19,620 bases of DNA from Ferruginibacter sp. (GCA_018057635.1 JAGPDJ010000008.1:1-19620); one strand, 5' to 3'. Counted from the first letter of the stretch, positions 7,576-16,425 are shown. Translations and numbers: made by a program. The notes: generated by a model from the letters alone, not told the origin.

Positions 7576-10500
7576 ATGAAAAGAATTTTCCTCTTATTTT
7601 CTTTACTAATCTGCGCTTTTTTTTCCAATGCTCAAACTGATGACAAAAGCAAGGCATTACAGCTTGTTACAAAACATCATGAAGCCATTGGTATTACCAA
7701 AGACCAGTTATCAAACATTAAGGTAAGCAGCACTTATTACAACGAAGTTGCAGGAACACAAATGGTTTACCTGTTGCAAACCTACAAAGGACTGACAGTA
7801 TTAAACCAAATGTTGGTATTGGCATTTAAAAATGAAAAACTGGTTTCCAATGCAGGTACTTTTATAACCGATATAGATAAAATAAGCAATTACCAGGCTG
7901 CTTCCCCCTCGCTTTCAGCTAAAGATGCCGTGAAAGCAGCTTTCGCAGAAGCCGGCATTGTAAAACCGACATCATTACCTAAGCCTATTTCATCAGATAA
8001 TGGCCGCAAACTTGATTTTGGAAAACAGGGAGCAGTTACTGAAAATATTACCGCTGAATTAGTGTGGGTTCCTGTTGAAAAAGGAAACCAACTATCCGTA
8101 AAACTGGCATGGCAGGTTCAGGTTGTTCCGGCTGATAAATCTGATTGGTGGAATATACAAATTGATGCTGTTACAGGTAATGTTATCAATAAATTCAACC
8201 TGACTGTTTATGAAAGTTTTCACAAAAGCAATGACCACTCACTGTTACAAAGGCCAAAGGAGAATAAACAACAAATTGGACTTAAGGAACTTAAAAACTT
8301 AGGTTTATTAACACCTCCTCCTCCATCAGTAACCAGTGCTGATTACAGGGTATATCCCATTCCTTTCGAAAGCCCTCTTAATGGGCCTACTGCCATTGTC
8401 CATAATCCATGGGAATTATCAGGAATTGGAAATAATGCCACCACCAACGGCTGGCATTTTGATGGAACAACGAATTACAATTTTACCAGAGGTAACAATA
8501 CATTTGCCTATCTCGACAGGGCAGGTAACAATACACCAAGTGCAACTACAAACTGGCCGGACACTTCTACAACGGCTATACCTTCATTAACTTTTACTCA
8601 ACAGCATAATGCAACTGGTTCTCCATATCCTGTTCAAAATAAAAAGTTTGCATTAAACAATCTCTTTTACTGGAACAATTTAATGCACGATGTTTGTTAT
8701 CAATATGGGTTTAATGAGATATCTGGTAATTTCCAGGCTGATAACTTGGGTCGTGGCGGAAATGGCAATGATTATGTTCAGGCGGAAGCACAGGATGGTT
8801 CTGGAAACAATAATGCAAATTTCAGTACTCCGGCTGATGGTGGCAAGCCAAGAATGCAAATGTTTATTTGGAATGCTATTCCTAATACCACTTTTGTAAC
8901 AGTAAATGCGCCGGTAGGAATTGCAGGCCCCTATGAGGCTGTTGAAAGTGCTTTCAGTGAGTCCAACAGGTTAGCCGATGTTGGGCCTGTTACTGCCCAG
9001 GTTATATATTATGACGATGCGGCAGGGGGAACCCACGAAGCCTGTACAGGTGCATCAACAAGTGTCTTAACCGGAAAGATAGCCCTGATAAACAGGGGTA
9101 ATTGCAACTTTACAATAAAAGTATTGGCTGCTCAGGCTGCAGGTGCAGTGGGTGTGATCATGGTAAATAATGTAGCAGGAGCCCCGATCATCATGGGAGG
9201 TGGTCCAGATAATACAATAACTATTCCTGCTGTGATGGTAACGGATGTTACCGGCGCCCTGATTGCCGCTCAACTGGCATCCGGTGTAAATGCTACCTTA
9301 AGCGGAACCGGTCAAATTGATGGTGATATTGATAATGGCATTGTTTGTCATGAATTTGGGCACGGCATTTCAAACCGTTTAACAGGTGGCCCTGCAGTTA
9401 CTACCTGCCTGCAAAATGGAGAACAGGGTGGAGAAGGATGGAGTGATTATTTTGCATTGATGATGACTACTGACTGGGCAAATGCACAGGTAACTGATGG
9501 GGTGCTTAAACCAAGGCCGATGGGGCTGTACGCTTTAGGCAACCAGAATTTATTTACCAGCAGTGTACCAGGAACAGGTATCAGGAACTACAAATATTGT
9601 ACAGATATTGCTGTAAATCCATTGACCTATGCAAGTATGGGTGTAGCGCCAATTGGAACAGAAGTACATAATACCGGTGAAGTATGGGCGATGGCTCTGT
9701 GGGAAATGACCTGGGCTATCATTCAGCAAACCGGGATCAATCCAAACCTGTTCGATGCTACAGGTGCCGGAGGAAATTCAGTAGCAATGAAACTGGTAAT
9801 GGAAGGAATGAAATTACAGCCATGCAGCCCGGGTTTCATTGATGCCAGAACTGCAATTATTACTGCTGATCAAAACCTTTACGGAGGTTCACATCTTTGT
9901 GCCATCTGGACAGCCTTTGCAAAAAGGGGAATGGGATTTGGCGCATTGCAGGGAAGTGCCGGAAATGCTGCAGATGGAACAGCATCCTTTGCAATGCCAC
10001 CTGCTCCGTCTGTTACATCACAACCAACGGGTGTAACTGTCTGTGCAGGAACCAATGCTACTTTTACCATAACAGGAGCAGGATATTTACCAACCTATAA
10101 CTGGCAGGTAAGTACCGATGGCGGTGTAACCTGGAATAATGTAAGCCCTGCTGTTACAACGGCAACGCTTACACTAACAGCAGTTACCGGATCCATGAAT
10201 AATTACCAGTACCGTTGCCAGGTTAAAGGCATCTGTCCTGCAGATATAGCAAATTCAAATGCAGCTACCTTAACAGTGAATACGGCAAGCCCTGCTATTA
10301 CAGCCCAACCTGCCAATACTTCTACCTGTGTAGGTACAACTGCAACATTTAGTATAACCGTAACCGGTACCAATACCTATAACTGGCAGGTAAGTACCGA
10401 CGGTGGTACCACCTGGAACAATACAGTACCGGCAGAAACATCTACAACGCTTACATTGGCGTCTGTTACTGCAGGTATGAATAACAACCAGTACCGTTGC

Positions 10501-13074
10501 CAGGTTACTGGTGGTTGTCCAACCAGTACGATCCCTTCCAATGCAGCTACTTTAACAGTAACAACCGGTTCTATTTCTATTACTACAAATCCTGCTAATA
10601 CCAGTGTTTGTAATGGTTCAGATGCATCCTTCAGTGTAACCGCTACGGGAGCAAGCCTAACTTATAACTGGCAGGTAAGTACCGATGGCGGAACTACCTG
10701 GAACAATACGGTTCCGGCTGTAACAACGGCTACGCTTACCCTAAATGCAGTAACAGCAGGTATGAATAATAATCAATACCGTTGTAATGTAAATGGACCT
10801 GGTGCCTGTACAGCTGCAGGTGTTAACTCAAATGCAGGGGTATTAACGGTAAACAATGCCGTATCAATAACAGCACAGCCTGCCAGTGCTTCAGTATGCA
10901 CAGGCAGTGATGCAACTTTCAGCATTACCGTTTCGGGATTAAACCCAACTTATAACTGGCAGGTAAGTACCGATGGCGGTACAACCTGGAACAATGTGGC
11001 TCCTGCAGTAACAACAGCTACACTAACTGTTACGGGTGTAACATCAGGCATGAACAATAACCAGTACCGTTGCCAGGTTGGAGGTGATTGTACAACAGGT
11101 AGCATCAATTCTGCTGCAGCAACCTTAACAACCAATTCTCCTGCATTGGTAACCGCACAACCTGCTAATACAGCAGCATGTGCCGGTTCAAATGCAACAT
11201 TCACCATAACTGCAAGCGGTACCGGTTTAACCTATAACTGGCAGGTAAGTACCGATGGCGGTGTAACCTGGAACAATGTTTCCCCTGCAGTAACAACTGC
11301 TAGCATCTCATTGACTGCAGTAACAGCTGGCATGAACAACAATCAATACCGTTGCCAGGTTGCCATTTCATGTAACCCGACAGGTGTAAACTCCAATTCG
11401 GCTACATTAACAGTAAACGCAGCGCCTGCTGTTACTACACAACCAGCCAACACGGCGGTATGTGCCGGTGCAGATGCAACATTCTGTGTTACAGCAACAG
11501 GAACAGGCCTTACCTATCAATGGCAGGTTAGCACTGCCGGTTGTACTGGTCCATGGGCCGATATACCTGGTGCCACTTCATCATGCTTTACAGCTACAGC
11601 TGTAAGTGCAACAGCTAACGGAAATGCATACCAGTGCATTGTATCCGGAACCTGTACACCAGCTGTAACAACAGCATGTGCAACCCTTACCGTAAATACG
11701 GCTGCAGCTATCACTGCGCAACCTGTTAATACTTCCGGCTGCACAGGCGGAAATGCAACATTCAGTGTAACAGCAACCGGTTCCGGCCTTACCTATAACT
11801 GGCAGGTTAGTACCGATGGCGGTGTAACCTGGAACAATGTAAGCCCGGCTGCAACAACGGCAACGCTTACCCTAACCAATGTTACGGCAGCCATGACGAA
11901 TAACCAGTACCGTTGCCAGGTTGGCGGATCATGTTCTGCAGGATTGATCAATTCAAATGCAGCGGTACTGTCACTGAGCAATTCAATTACTTTCAGCACA
12001 CAGCCGGTTAGTGCCGGAGTTTGTGCGGGTACAGATGTTACATTTACTGTTGCAGCTTCTGGTACAGGACTTGCCTATAACTGGCAGGTGAGCACCGATG
12101 GTGGTACTACCTGGAACAATGTAGCTCCGGCAAATACAACCAATACATTAAACATTACAGCTCCAACTGTTTCTATGTCGGGTAACCAATACCGTTGTGT
12201 AGCCAGTGGTGATTGTAATCCGTCTGGTGTAAACTCTGATGTAGCAACGTTGACAGTTAATACATCGGTTACACTTACTTCACAACCAGCGGATGTAGAT
12301 GGTTGTAATGGCAATGTGGCTGTATTTACTGTAACGGCAACAGGAAGTTCTATCACGTATCAATGGCAGGTTAGTGTCAATGGCGGACCATTTACCGACC
12401 TTACCAACACAGCGCCATACTCAGGTGTTAATACCAATACATTAACAATAACCAATCCTTCTACCATATTAAACGGTACAAGGTATCGCCTGAATGCTTC
12501 CGGTGCGCCATGCGGAGGAATTGTAACTTCCAACAATGCATTGCTGAAGGTAAACCAAACACCTGTTGTTGTGCTTACAGCAGCATCATTCTCTACTATC
12601 ACTCCATACATACGCACAACACTATTCACTACAGTTAGCCCTGCAGGAAATTATTCTTACCAGTGGTACAGGGAAGGTGTATTGGTTCCGTCATTAACTT
12701 CCGACAGGTTCTCTGTTATGGTAGATGACCTGGGAACATACGAAGTTGTGGTAACAGATAATGCAACCGGCTGTTCCAGCAGGATATCTAACAAAGCTGC
12801 TGTTGAATATGCATCATCCAGCGAGTTGTTCATTTATCCTAACCCAAGTTCAGGAAGCTTCCAGGTAAGGTATTTCAGCAGTTCAAATACTGCCCGTACC
12901 CTGAATATCTACGACAGCAAAGGTGCAAGGGTATTCCAGAAAGCATTTACCATCACATCACCATATACAAAAATGGATGTGAACATGGACAATGCTGCAT
13001 CTGATGTGTACCTGGTAGAACTGAGGGATGCAGACGGAAACCGCATTGCTACCGGTAAAGTGGTGATCAGGTAA
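7576..13074 (+). CDS. Secreted fungalysin-family (M36) metalloprotease with PA insertion, ten Ig-like domains and T9SS type A tail
   Basis: An 1832-residue exported protease. The signal peptide is about 1-19 (SNA|QT). The FTP propeptide region (about 25-210) leads into the M36 catalytic domain (about 253-808). The zinc site is HEFGH (592-596) with the third ligand Glu620 in GEGWSD. A PA domain (about 470-575, containing GKIALINRGNCNF) is inserted before the zinc motif, as in known bacterial and fungal relatives, and may steer substrate access. From about 810 to 1745 come ten Ig-like modules of about 94 residues, nine with the signature YNWQVSTDGGxTWNN or a close variant. The C-terminal T9SS domain starts at ELFIYPNPSSG (about 1750). 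The prodomain implies activation after secretion. Likely roles are degradation of extracellular protein, with the Ig array as stalk or adhesive part; this is inference. A strong terminator follows 20 bases after the stop. Confidence 0.93.
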   Translation: MKRIFLLFSLLICAFFSNAQTDDKSKALQLVTKHHEAIGITKDQLSNIKVSSTYYNEVAGTQMVYLLQTYKGLTVLNQMLVLAFKNEKLVSNAGTFITDIDKISNYQAASPSLSAKDAVKAAFAEAGIVKPTSLPKPISSDNGRKLDFGKQGAVTENITAELVWVPVEKGNQLSVKLAWQVQVVPADKSDWWNIQIDAVTGNVINKFNLTVYESFHKSNDHSLLQRPKENKQQIGLKELKNLGLLTPPPPSVTSADYRVYPIPFESPLNGPTAIVHNPWELSGIGNNATTNGWHFDGTTNYNFTRGNNTFAYLDRAGNNTPSATTNWPDTSTTAIPSLTFTQQHNATGSPYPVQNKKFALNNLFYWNNLMHDVCYQYGFNEISGNFQADNLGRGGNGNDYVQAEAQDGSGNNNANFSTPADGGKPRMQMFIWNAIPNTTFVTVNAPVGIAGPYEAVESAFSESNRLADVGPVTAQVIYYDDAAGGTHEACTGASTSVLTGKIALINRGNCNFTIKVLAAQAAGAVGVIMVNNVAGAPIIMGGGPDNTITIPAVMVTDVTGALIAAQLASGVNATLSGTGQIDGDIDNGIVCHEFGHGISNRLTGGPAVTTCLQNGEQGGEGWSDYFALMMTTDWANAQVTDGVLKPRPMGLYALGNQNLFTSSVPGTGIRNYKYCTDIAVNPLTYASMGVAPIGTEVHNTGEVWAMALWEMTWAIIQQTGINPNLFDATGAGGNSVAMKLVMEGMKLQPCSPGFIDARTAIITADQNLYGGSHLCAIWTAFAKRGMGFGALQGSAGNAADGTASFAMPPAPSVTSQPTGVTVCAGTNATFTITGAGYLPTYNWQVSTDGGVTWNNVSPAVTTATLTLTAVTGSMNNYQYRCQVKGICPADIANSNAATLTVNTASPAITAQPANTSTCVGTTATFSITVTGTNTYNWQVSTDGGTTWNNTVPAETSTTLTLASVTAGMNNNQYRCQVTGGCPTSTIPSNAATLTVTTGSISITTNPANTSVCNGSDASFSVTATGASLTYNWQVSTDGGTTWNNTVPAVTTATLTLNAVTAGMNNNQYRCNVNGPGACTAAGVNSNAGVLTVNNAVSITAQPASASVCTGSDATFSITVSGLNPTYNWQVSTDGGTTWNNVAPAVTTATLTVTGVTSGMNNNQYRCQVGGDCTTGSINSAAATLTTNSPALVTAQPANTAACAGSNATFTITASGTGLTYNWQVSTDGGVTWNNVSPAVTTASISLTAVTAGMNNNQYRCQVAISCNPTGVNSNSATLTVNAAPAVTTQPANTAVCAGADATFCVTATGTGLTYQWQVSTAGCTGPWADIPGATSSCFTATAVSATANGNAYQCIVSGTCTPAVTTACATLTVNTAAAITAQPVNTSGCTGGNATFSVTATGSGLTYNWQVSTDGGVTWNNVSPAATTATLTLTNVTAAMTNNQYRCQVGGSCSAGLINSNAAVLSLSNSITFSTQPVSAGVCAGTDVTFTVAASGTGLAYNWQVSTDGGTTWNNVAPANTTNTLNITAPTVSMSGNQYRCVASGDCNPSGVNSDVATLTVNTSVTLTSQPADVDGCNGNVAVFTVTATGSSITYQWQVSVNGGPFTDLTNTAPYSGVNTNTLTITNPSTILNGTRYRLNASGAPCGGIVTSNNALLKVNQTPVVVLTAASFSTITPYIRTTLFTTVSPAGNYSYQWYREGVLVPSLTSDRFSVMVDDLGTYEVVVTDNATGCSSRISNKAAVEYASSSELFIYPNPSSGSFQVRYFSSSNTARTLNIYDSKGARVFQKAFTITSPYTKMDVNMDNAASDVYLVELRDADGNRIATGKVVIR
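10003..12800 (+). repeat. Coding tandem repeat: ten Ig-like modules, period 279-288 bases
   Basis: The conserved codon for Tyr in (T)Y(N/Q)WQ falls at 10096, 10378, 10663, 10951, 11233, 11515, 11794, 12076, 12358 and 12658. Spacing is thus 279-288 bases for the first nine modules and 300 for the last. The tenth is divergent (SYQWYREGV). Modules 1 and 5 share 45 identical bases across the WQVSTDGGVTW core, and modules 1 and 7 share long near-identical stretches downstream of the core as well. Most modules carry three cysteines: before strand B, in YRC, and a few residues later in GxC. Module 6 has seven. Confidence 0.93.
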
Positions 13075-13094
13075 TAAAATAATAATCAAGTTAT

Positions 13095-13124
13095 AAAGGC
13101 TGCCTGCTTGGGCAGCCTTTTTTT
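13095..13124 (+). terminator. Rho-independent terminator of the M36 protease gene
   Basis: GGCTGCC (13098-13104) pairs with GGCAGCC (13111-13117) around a 6-base loop, extended by A-T pairs and followed by seven T (13118-13124). It lies 20 bases after the stop codon at 13074. Confidence 0.92.
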
Positions 13125-13343
13125 GTGTATCATGTTGCGCAATAAATTGATGTAAGTTGGAAAGTGGTTGAGTGAATTAGGTTTGTTATAATTAAGGGAA
13201 ATTTATATTTAGATTTTATGTTGATTGTAATTTATTAATTTAGTATTTGAAGGAGATATAGGAATCTGCATGATGGATGAAACTTAAGAACATGCACCAA
13301 ATTAGTATTAATTTATTTTCCAGAAAGACAAGTAACAAAAATT

Positions 13344-13973
13344 ATGAAAGGAATAATGGCATCGTGGTTTGGATTTCTGGGAGTATTGTTTTTTTTATCA
13401 TCAGCTATCCTGGGTGGCTTACAATTTTCTGAGTATAGTCACATTTCGCAACTTATTAGTGAATCTTATGCTATTGGTACAACTTATGGTCTTCAGCTTA
13501 GGTATTTAGGCTTTCTTCCAAGCGGGATATTCATTGCTGCTTTTGCATTTTATGCAGCAAGTGTATTACCAAAATCAACTTTTTCTAAATTGGGTTTTAC
13601 CGGGCTGGGATTGTTTTATGGAATCGCAACAATTATGGTTAGTTTGTTTCCATGTGATAAAGGTTGCAACAAAGAATTTGCAGACCCAAGTCTATCGCAA
13701 TTAATTCATACCCTAACAGGACTTTTTACATACATAGTTGTCCCAATAAGTTTATTGATTCTTGGTATTGCAGCAAAAAAATGGGCCAATGGAAAATATC
13801 TGGCCCGTTTAGGAATTGTTTGTGGTTTGACCGCCATTTTATTTGTTGGTATTTTATCAGCTGACTTGCATTCAAAATTTATTGGACTCTATCAGAGGAT
13901 TATTGAAAGTTCGGTTCTGGTTTGGATTGTTGCATGTTCGTTTTATCTTAGAACGTTTCAAAGAGAATCATGA
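13344..13973 (+). CDS. DUF998 family multi-pass membrane protein
   Basis: A 209-residue inner-membrane protein with about six hydrophobic helices (near 6-26, 55-74, 83-102, 124-144, 153-173 and 187-204). The order of helices, the YSHISQLISE segment after the first helix (31-40) and the FPCDKGC loop (102-108) fit the DUF998 family. Its members are small integral membrane proteins of unknown function, seen in many bacteria and some eukaryotes. The two cysteines of the loop could form a disulfide or bind a metal; that is inference. It stands alone: 219 bases from the preceding terminator and 407 bases before the next gene. An imperfect -7 element (TAGTATTTG, about 13240) lies upstream but no convincing promoter was found. 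Confidence 0.82.
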   Translation: MKGIMASWFGFLGVLFFLSSAILGGLQFSEYSHISQLISESYAIGTTYGLQLRYLGFLPSGIFIAAFAFYAASVLPKSTFSKLGFTGLGLFYGIATIMVSLFPCDKGCNKEFADPSLSQLIHTLTGLFTYIVVPISLLILGIAAKKWANGKYLARLGIVCGLTAILFVGILSADLHSKFIGLYQRIIESSVLVWIVACSFYLRTFQRES

Positions 13974-14380
13974 AGTGCAGCAGCCAATTGTGAAGTCAGT
14001 ATTTTCGTTCTGTTTAAGTTACAGGCATAAGAGTTTTTAAGAAAATTTCAATAAATCCATAATGTAAAAACGGGGAAGCTTGCTCAAATAACTAATTGGC
14101 ATTTGCATCGTGCGCAAGGAATCCTTATTTGGAAGGCTACAATTTCTTTCAATAGAAAAAGTATTTGTTCAGTTTCTGGCGGACAAATATCTCCGTTTTA
14201 GATCACTATATGCACTAGTTTTTTAATCAACAAGTGTTAGTTAATAATTTAGTAAATTCATATTCCCTATACTAAATTTATTTAAAATGAGAATGCTTAT
14301 GTAATAGGCTATGTACAACAATTGCTAAGTATTACTGAAAATAGCAACTCAAAAGATTATTTTAAACAAATATTAAAATT
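13974..14380. other. Long spacer between DUF998 and SRPBCC genes with blocks shared with later spacers
   Basis: About 400 bases without a supported gene. It contains GCATTTGC (14099-14106), ATCGTGC (14107-14113) and AGGAATCCT (14117-14125) in a tight cluster. All three, with ATCGTGC and GCATTTGC swapped in order, occur again in the spacer at 14913-14960. The rest is AT-rich, with many stop codons in all frames. No clear terminator or TAnnTTTG promoter was seen. Confidence 0.5.
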
Positions 14381-14839
14381 ATGGAAAAGCTACAATTCAT
14401 AGTAAGTATCAATGCACCTGTGACCAGGATATATGATTTTATGCTTGGCATTAGTAGTAAATCAACTTATGAGCAATGGACTTCTTTGTTTAACCCGACA
14501 TCTACTTATGAAGGAAATTGGGACAAGGGAAATAAAATTCTTTTTATTGGAGTAGATGAGAAAGGAGAAAAGGGAGGTATGGTTTCCAGGATAGCTGAGA
14601 ACATTCCCAACCAATTTGTTTCAATACAACATTATGGACTTTTTAAAGCTGATAAAGAAATTACGGAAGGACCAGATGTGGAAAAATGGGCAAACGGATA
14701 TGAAAACTATACCTTCGAAGAAAACAATGGTACTACAACCGTAACTGTTGAATTAGACACTACAGAAGATTTTTTAGGTTATATGAACCAAACCTATCCA
14801 AAAGCACTCGACAAGTTGAAAGAAATTTGTGAAAAATAA
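14381..14839 (+). CDS. SRPBCC/AHSA1-like (START-fold) domain protein
   Basis: A 152-residue cytoplasmic protein whose opening (EKLQFIVSINAPVTRIYDFML) is the typical first strand and helix of the SRPBCC fold. The middle has YEGNWDKGNKILFIG and a KGGMVSRIAENIPNQFVSIQHYG strand pair. The end has TVTVELDTTEDFLGYMNQTYPKALDKLKEI, the closing strand and long C-terminal helix. These features match the AHSA1/YndB-like branch, which forms a hydrophobic ligand cavity; ligand and function are unknown. No signal peptide is present. It is complete for a single-domain member. It stands alone on the plus strand with spacers of 407 and 206 bases. Confidence 0.8.
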   Translation: MEKLQFIVSINAPVTRIYDFMLGISSKSTYEQWTSLFNPTSTYEGNWDKGNKILFIGVDEKGEKGGMVSRIAENIPNQFVSIQHYGLFKADKEITEGPDVEKWANGYENYTFEENNGTTTVTVELDTTEDFLGYMNQTYPKALDKLKEICEK

Positions 14840-14917
14840 CAATTACAAGAGTATCATTAATATACGAGGAAATAAACACAGACTGTAAAATCGGTTTGTC
14901 AATATGGTGGCTATCGT

Positions 14918-14960
14918 GCATTTGCGAAACATTTGTTCAAGGTTCAGCATTAGGAATCCT
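14918..14960. repeat. Spacer repeat block (second copy)
   Basis: GCATTTGCGAAA (14918-14929) is repeated exactly at 15502-15513 in the next spacer, and its first eight bases at 14099-14106. It overlaps ATCGTGC (14913-14919) and is followed by AGGAATCCT (14952-14960), both also present in the spacer at 14107-14125. At about 15008 the same spacer has GTTGTGT near its right end. The blocks are short, so common origin is suggestive only. Confidence 0.4.
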
Positions 14961-15045
14961 ATTGAATTATTGTACCAAAAATCCGCCAATACGCCAGGCT
15001 GAAAAACGTTGTGTAAAAAATTATAAAACACTAAAATTATAATAA

Positions 15046-15396
15046 ATGAAAATGTTCATGCTTTCTTTAGTTATACTAACATTATTTAGTTGTAAATCTA
15101 ATCATCCAAGCGGAAAATATTTTTGTGATCAGAAAACTAAAACGAATGTTGTAAAAAAAGGTGCCATTCATCACGCATCTGTAGATATTAATTGTGTTTA
15201 TAACCAACTGGAATTTAAAGGGAACAACAAAGTAATTGTTTCAGTTGCCGATGGACTTGAATTCAGTACAACTTATGAATTGGACAATAAAAGCGTGCGG
15301 ATAAAAAATGACAAATTCGATATCGTTTTAAAAATGCAAGACCAAAATACATTAATTGGTGAAGGTGTCTGGAAAGGTATCTATAAAAAAATGTAA
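15046..15396 (+). CDS. Small putative lipoprotein of unknown function
   Basis: A 116-residue protein with a lipoprotein signal: a short hydrophobic run ends in LTLFSC, making Cys16 the likely lipid-modified residue. The mature part (SNHPSGKYFCDQ...) is mostly beta-strand in character. It has FCDQ and INCVYNQLEFKGNNKVIVSV and ends VWKGIYKKM. The pattern of short strands ending in a 'GEGVWKGIYKK' strand resembles small beta-barrel lipoproteins of Bacteroidota, but I do not recognise a named family. It probably sits on the periplasmic side of the inner or outer membrane. Its leader is AT-rich without a clear promoter, and the flanking spacers carry related repeat blocks. Confidence 0.7.
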   Translation: MKMFMLSLVILTLFSCKSNHPSGKYFCDQKTKTNVVKKGAIHHASVDINCVYNQLEFKGNNKVIVSVADGLEFSTTYELDNKSVRIKNDKFDIVLKMQDQNTLIGEGVWKGIYKKM

Positions 15397-15501
15397 TCAA
15401 TTTACAGAACAGAAGTATCTAACAATTACGGGCATTTATTCATAAATTCAGCAATTAGTTATTTTTATGCTTCTGCTTTCGGTTAACGCATGCCTGGTAT
15501 A

Positions 15502-15513
15502 GCATTTGCGAAA
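15502..15513. repeat. GCATTTGCGAAA repeat (third spacer copy)
   Basis: An exact 12-base match to 14918-14929, continuing with a gapped similarity (ACACTTTAATCA against CATTTGTTCA). Just upstream, AACGCATGC (15485-15493) can pair imperfectly with GCATTTGCG (15502-15510), giving a bulged hairpin. Confidence 0.4.
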
Positions 15514-15633
15514 ACACTTTAATCAACAGATGCTATTTACTGCCTGCAGAAGAACTATTCATTCCTGGCAATAGTGATATTTTACTTTGGGCTGGATAAC
15601 TAGCAGGTCACTTTTTTAATTTATTGAAAACAG

Positions 15634-16272
15634 ATGAAATCAATTATTACAATTTTAAGCCTGTTTGTTTGCAACTTTTGTTTTGGACAAGATTTGGAAA
15701 AACAGCTGGATTCAATTTATTCTGATGACCAGAAATTTCGTTTACAACTTAGAGACATTGAGAAACAATATGGTTCCGGTTCAAAAGAATTAAAAGAGTG
15801 CTGGCAAATTATCCGGGAAAAAGATTCAGTCAACATTATAAAAGTTCGTGCTATTATTGACCAATATGGATGGCCATCTGCTGATATAATCAGGAAAAAA
15901 GGCAGTAAAACTTTATTTCTTGTAATACAACATGCAGATATTGAAACCCAGGAAAAATATTTACCCATCATGAGGGAAGCTGTAAAAAATGGGAATGCAG
16001 CTGCAAGTCAGTTAGCTTTATTAGAAGACAGGGTAGCACTCAGGCGCAACAAAAAGCAAATCTATGGTAGTCAGATTGGCAAAGACCCGGATACGAAACT
16101 TTATTATGTAAGACCTTTAGAAGACCCGGATCATGTTAATGAAAGACGTGCATCAGTTGGGCTGGAAAAGCTGGAGAAATATATTAAGTATTGGGATTTA
16201 AAATGGGATGCAGAACAGTATAAAAATGACTTGCCTGCTATTGAAGCAAAAGAAAGATCAATGGGTTATTAA
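15634..16272 (+). CDS. Exported DUF6624-like protein
   Basis: A 212-residue protein with a cleavable signal peptide (about 1-18, CFG|QD). The mature part is largely helical. It includes IIDQYGWPSADIIRKKGSKTLFLVIQHAD (74-102), LPIMREAVKNGNAAASQLALLEDRVALR (110-137), KKQIYGSQI (140-148) and VNERRASVGLEKLEKYI (168-184). These blocks match the DUF6624 family common in Bacteroidota, whose function is unknown. His100 and the EDR/QIYGSQ residues are conserved-looking candidates for an active or binding site, which is inference. It stands alone with spacers of 237 and 210 bases. A TACTTTGG near 15584 resembles a -7 box but has imperfect spacing. Confidence 0.78.
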   Translation: MKSIITILSLFVCNFCFGQDLEKQLDSIYSDDQKFRLQLRDIEKQYGSGSKELKECWQIIREKDSVNIIKVRAIIDQYGWPSADIIRKKGSKTLFLVIQHADIETQEKYLPIMREAVKNGNAAASQLALLEDRVALRRNKKQIYGSQIGKDPDTKLYYVRPLEDPDHVNERRASVGLEKLEKYIKYWDLKWDAEQYKNDLPAIEAKERSMGY

Positions 16273-16337
16273 TACGTAGCCAGACAGTATATAAGTTTAA
16301 AAGGGCAGGAGAAACAAATTCCTTAAAAATATCCATC

Positions 16338-16354
16338 CCGGCCATAATTGCCGG
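16338..16354. other. Small GC-rich hairpin after the DUF6624 gene
   Basis: CCGGC (16338-16342) and GCCGG (16350-16354) enclose a 7-base loop. The nearest T-run is about 20 bases downstream (from 16374), so it is a weak terminator candidate at best. Confidence 0.3.
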
Positions 16355-16425
16355 AGTAATCATAACCTATAAATTTTTTAATTCTAGTCTGACATATTGG
16401 ATATTTTGAAAAATAACTAAAATTT

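Noticed and set aside
10003..12800. The 280-base periodic repeat considered as CRISPR or non-coding satellite
   Set aside because: Repeats keep one open frame, are multiples of three in length and encode Ig-like domains, so they are coding repeats.
14099..15015. Calling an integron attC array outright
   Set aside because: The spacers lack clear paired R and L boxes and no integrase is present; kept only as a testable hypothesis.
14843..15031. A 62-residue minus-strand open frame in the spacer after the SRPBCC gene
   Set aside because: No recognisable domain, no promoter, and it covers the spacer repeat blocks; length is compatible with chance.
15457..15599. A stop-free plus-strand frame ending ...AEELFIPGNSDILLWAG before a TAA at about 15597
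   Set aside because: It looks slightly protein-like and could be a gene remnant, but it lacks a suitable start and any recognised homology, and it overlaps the spacer repeat.
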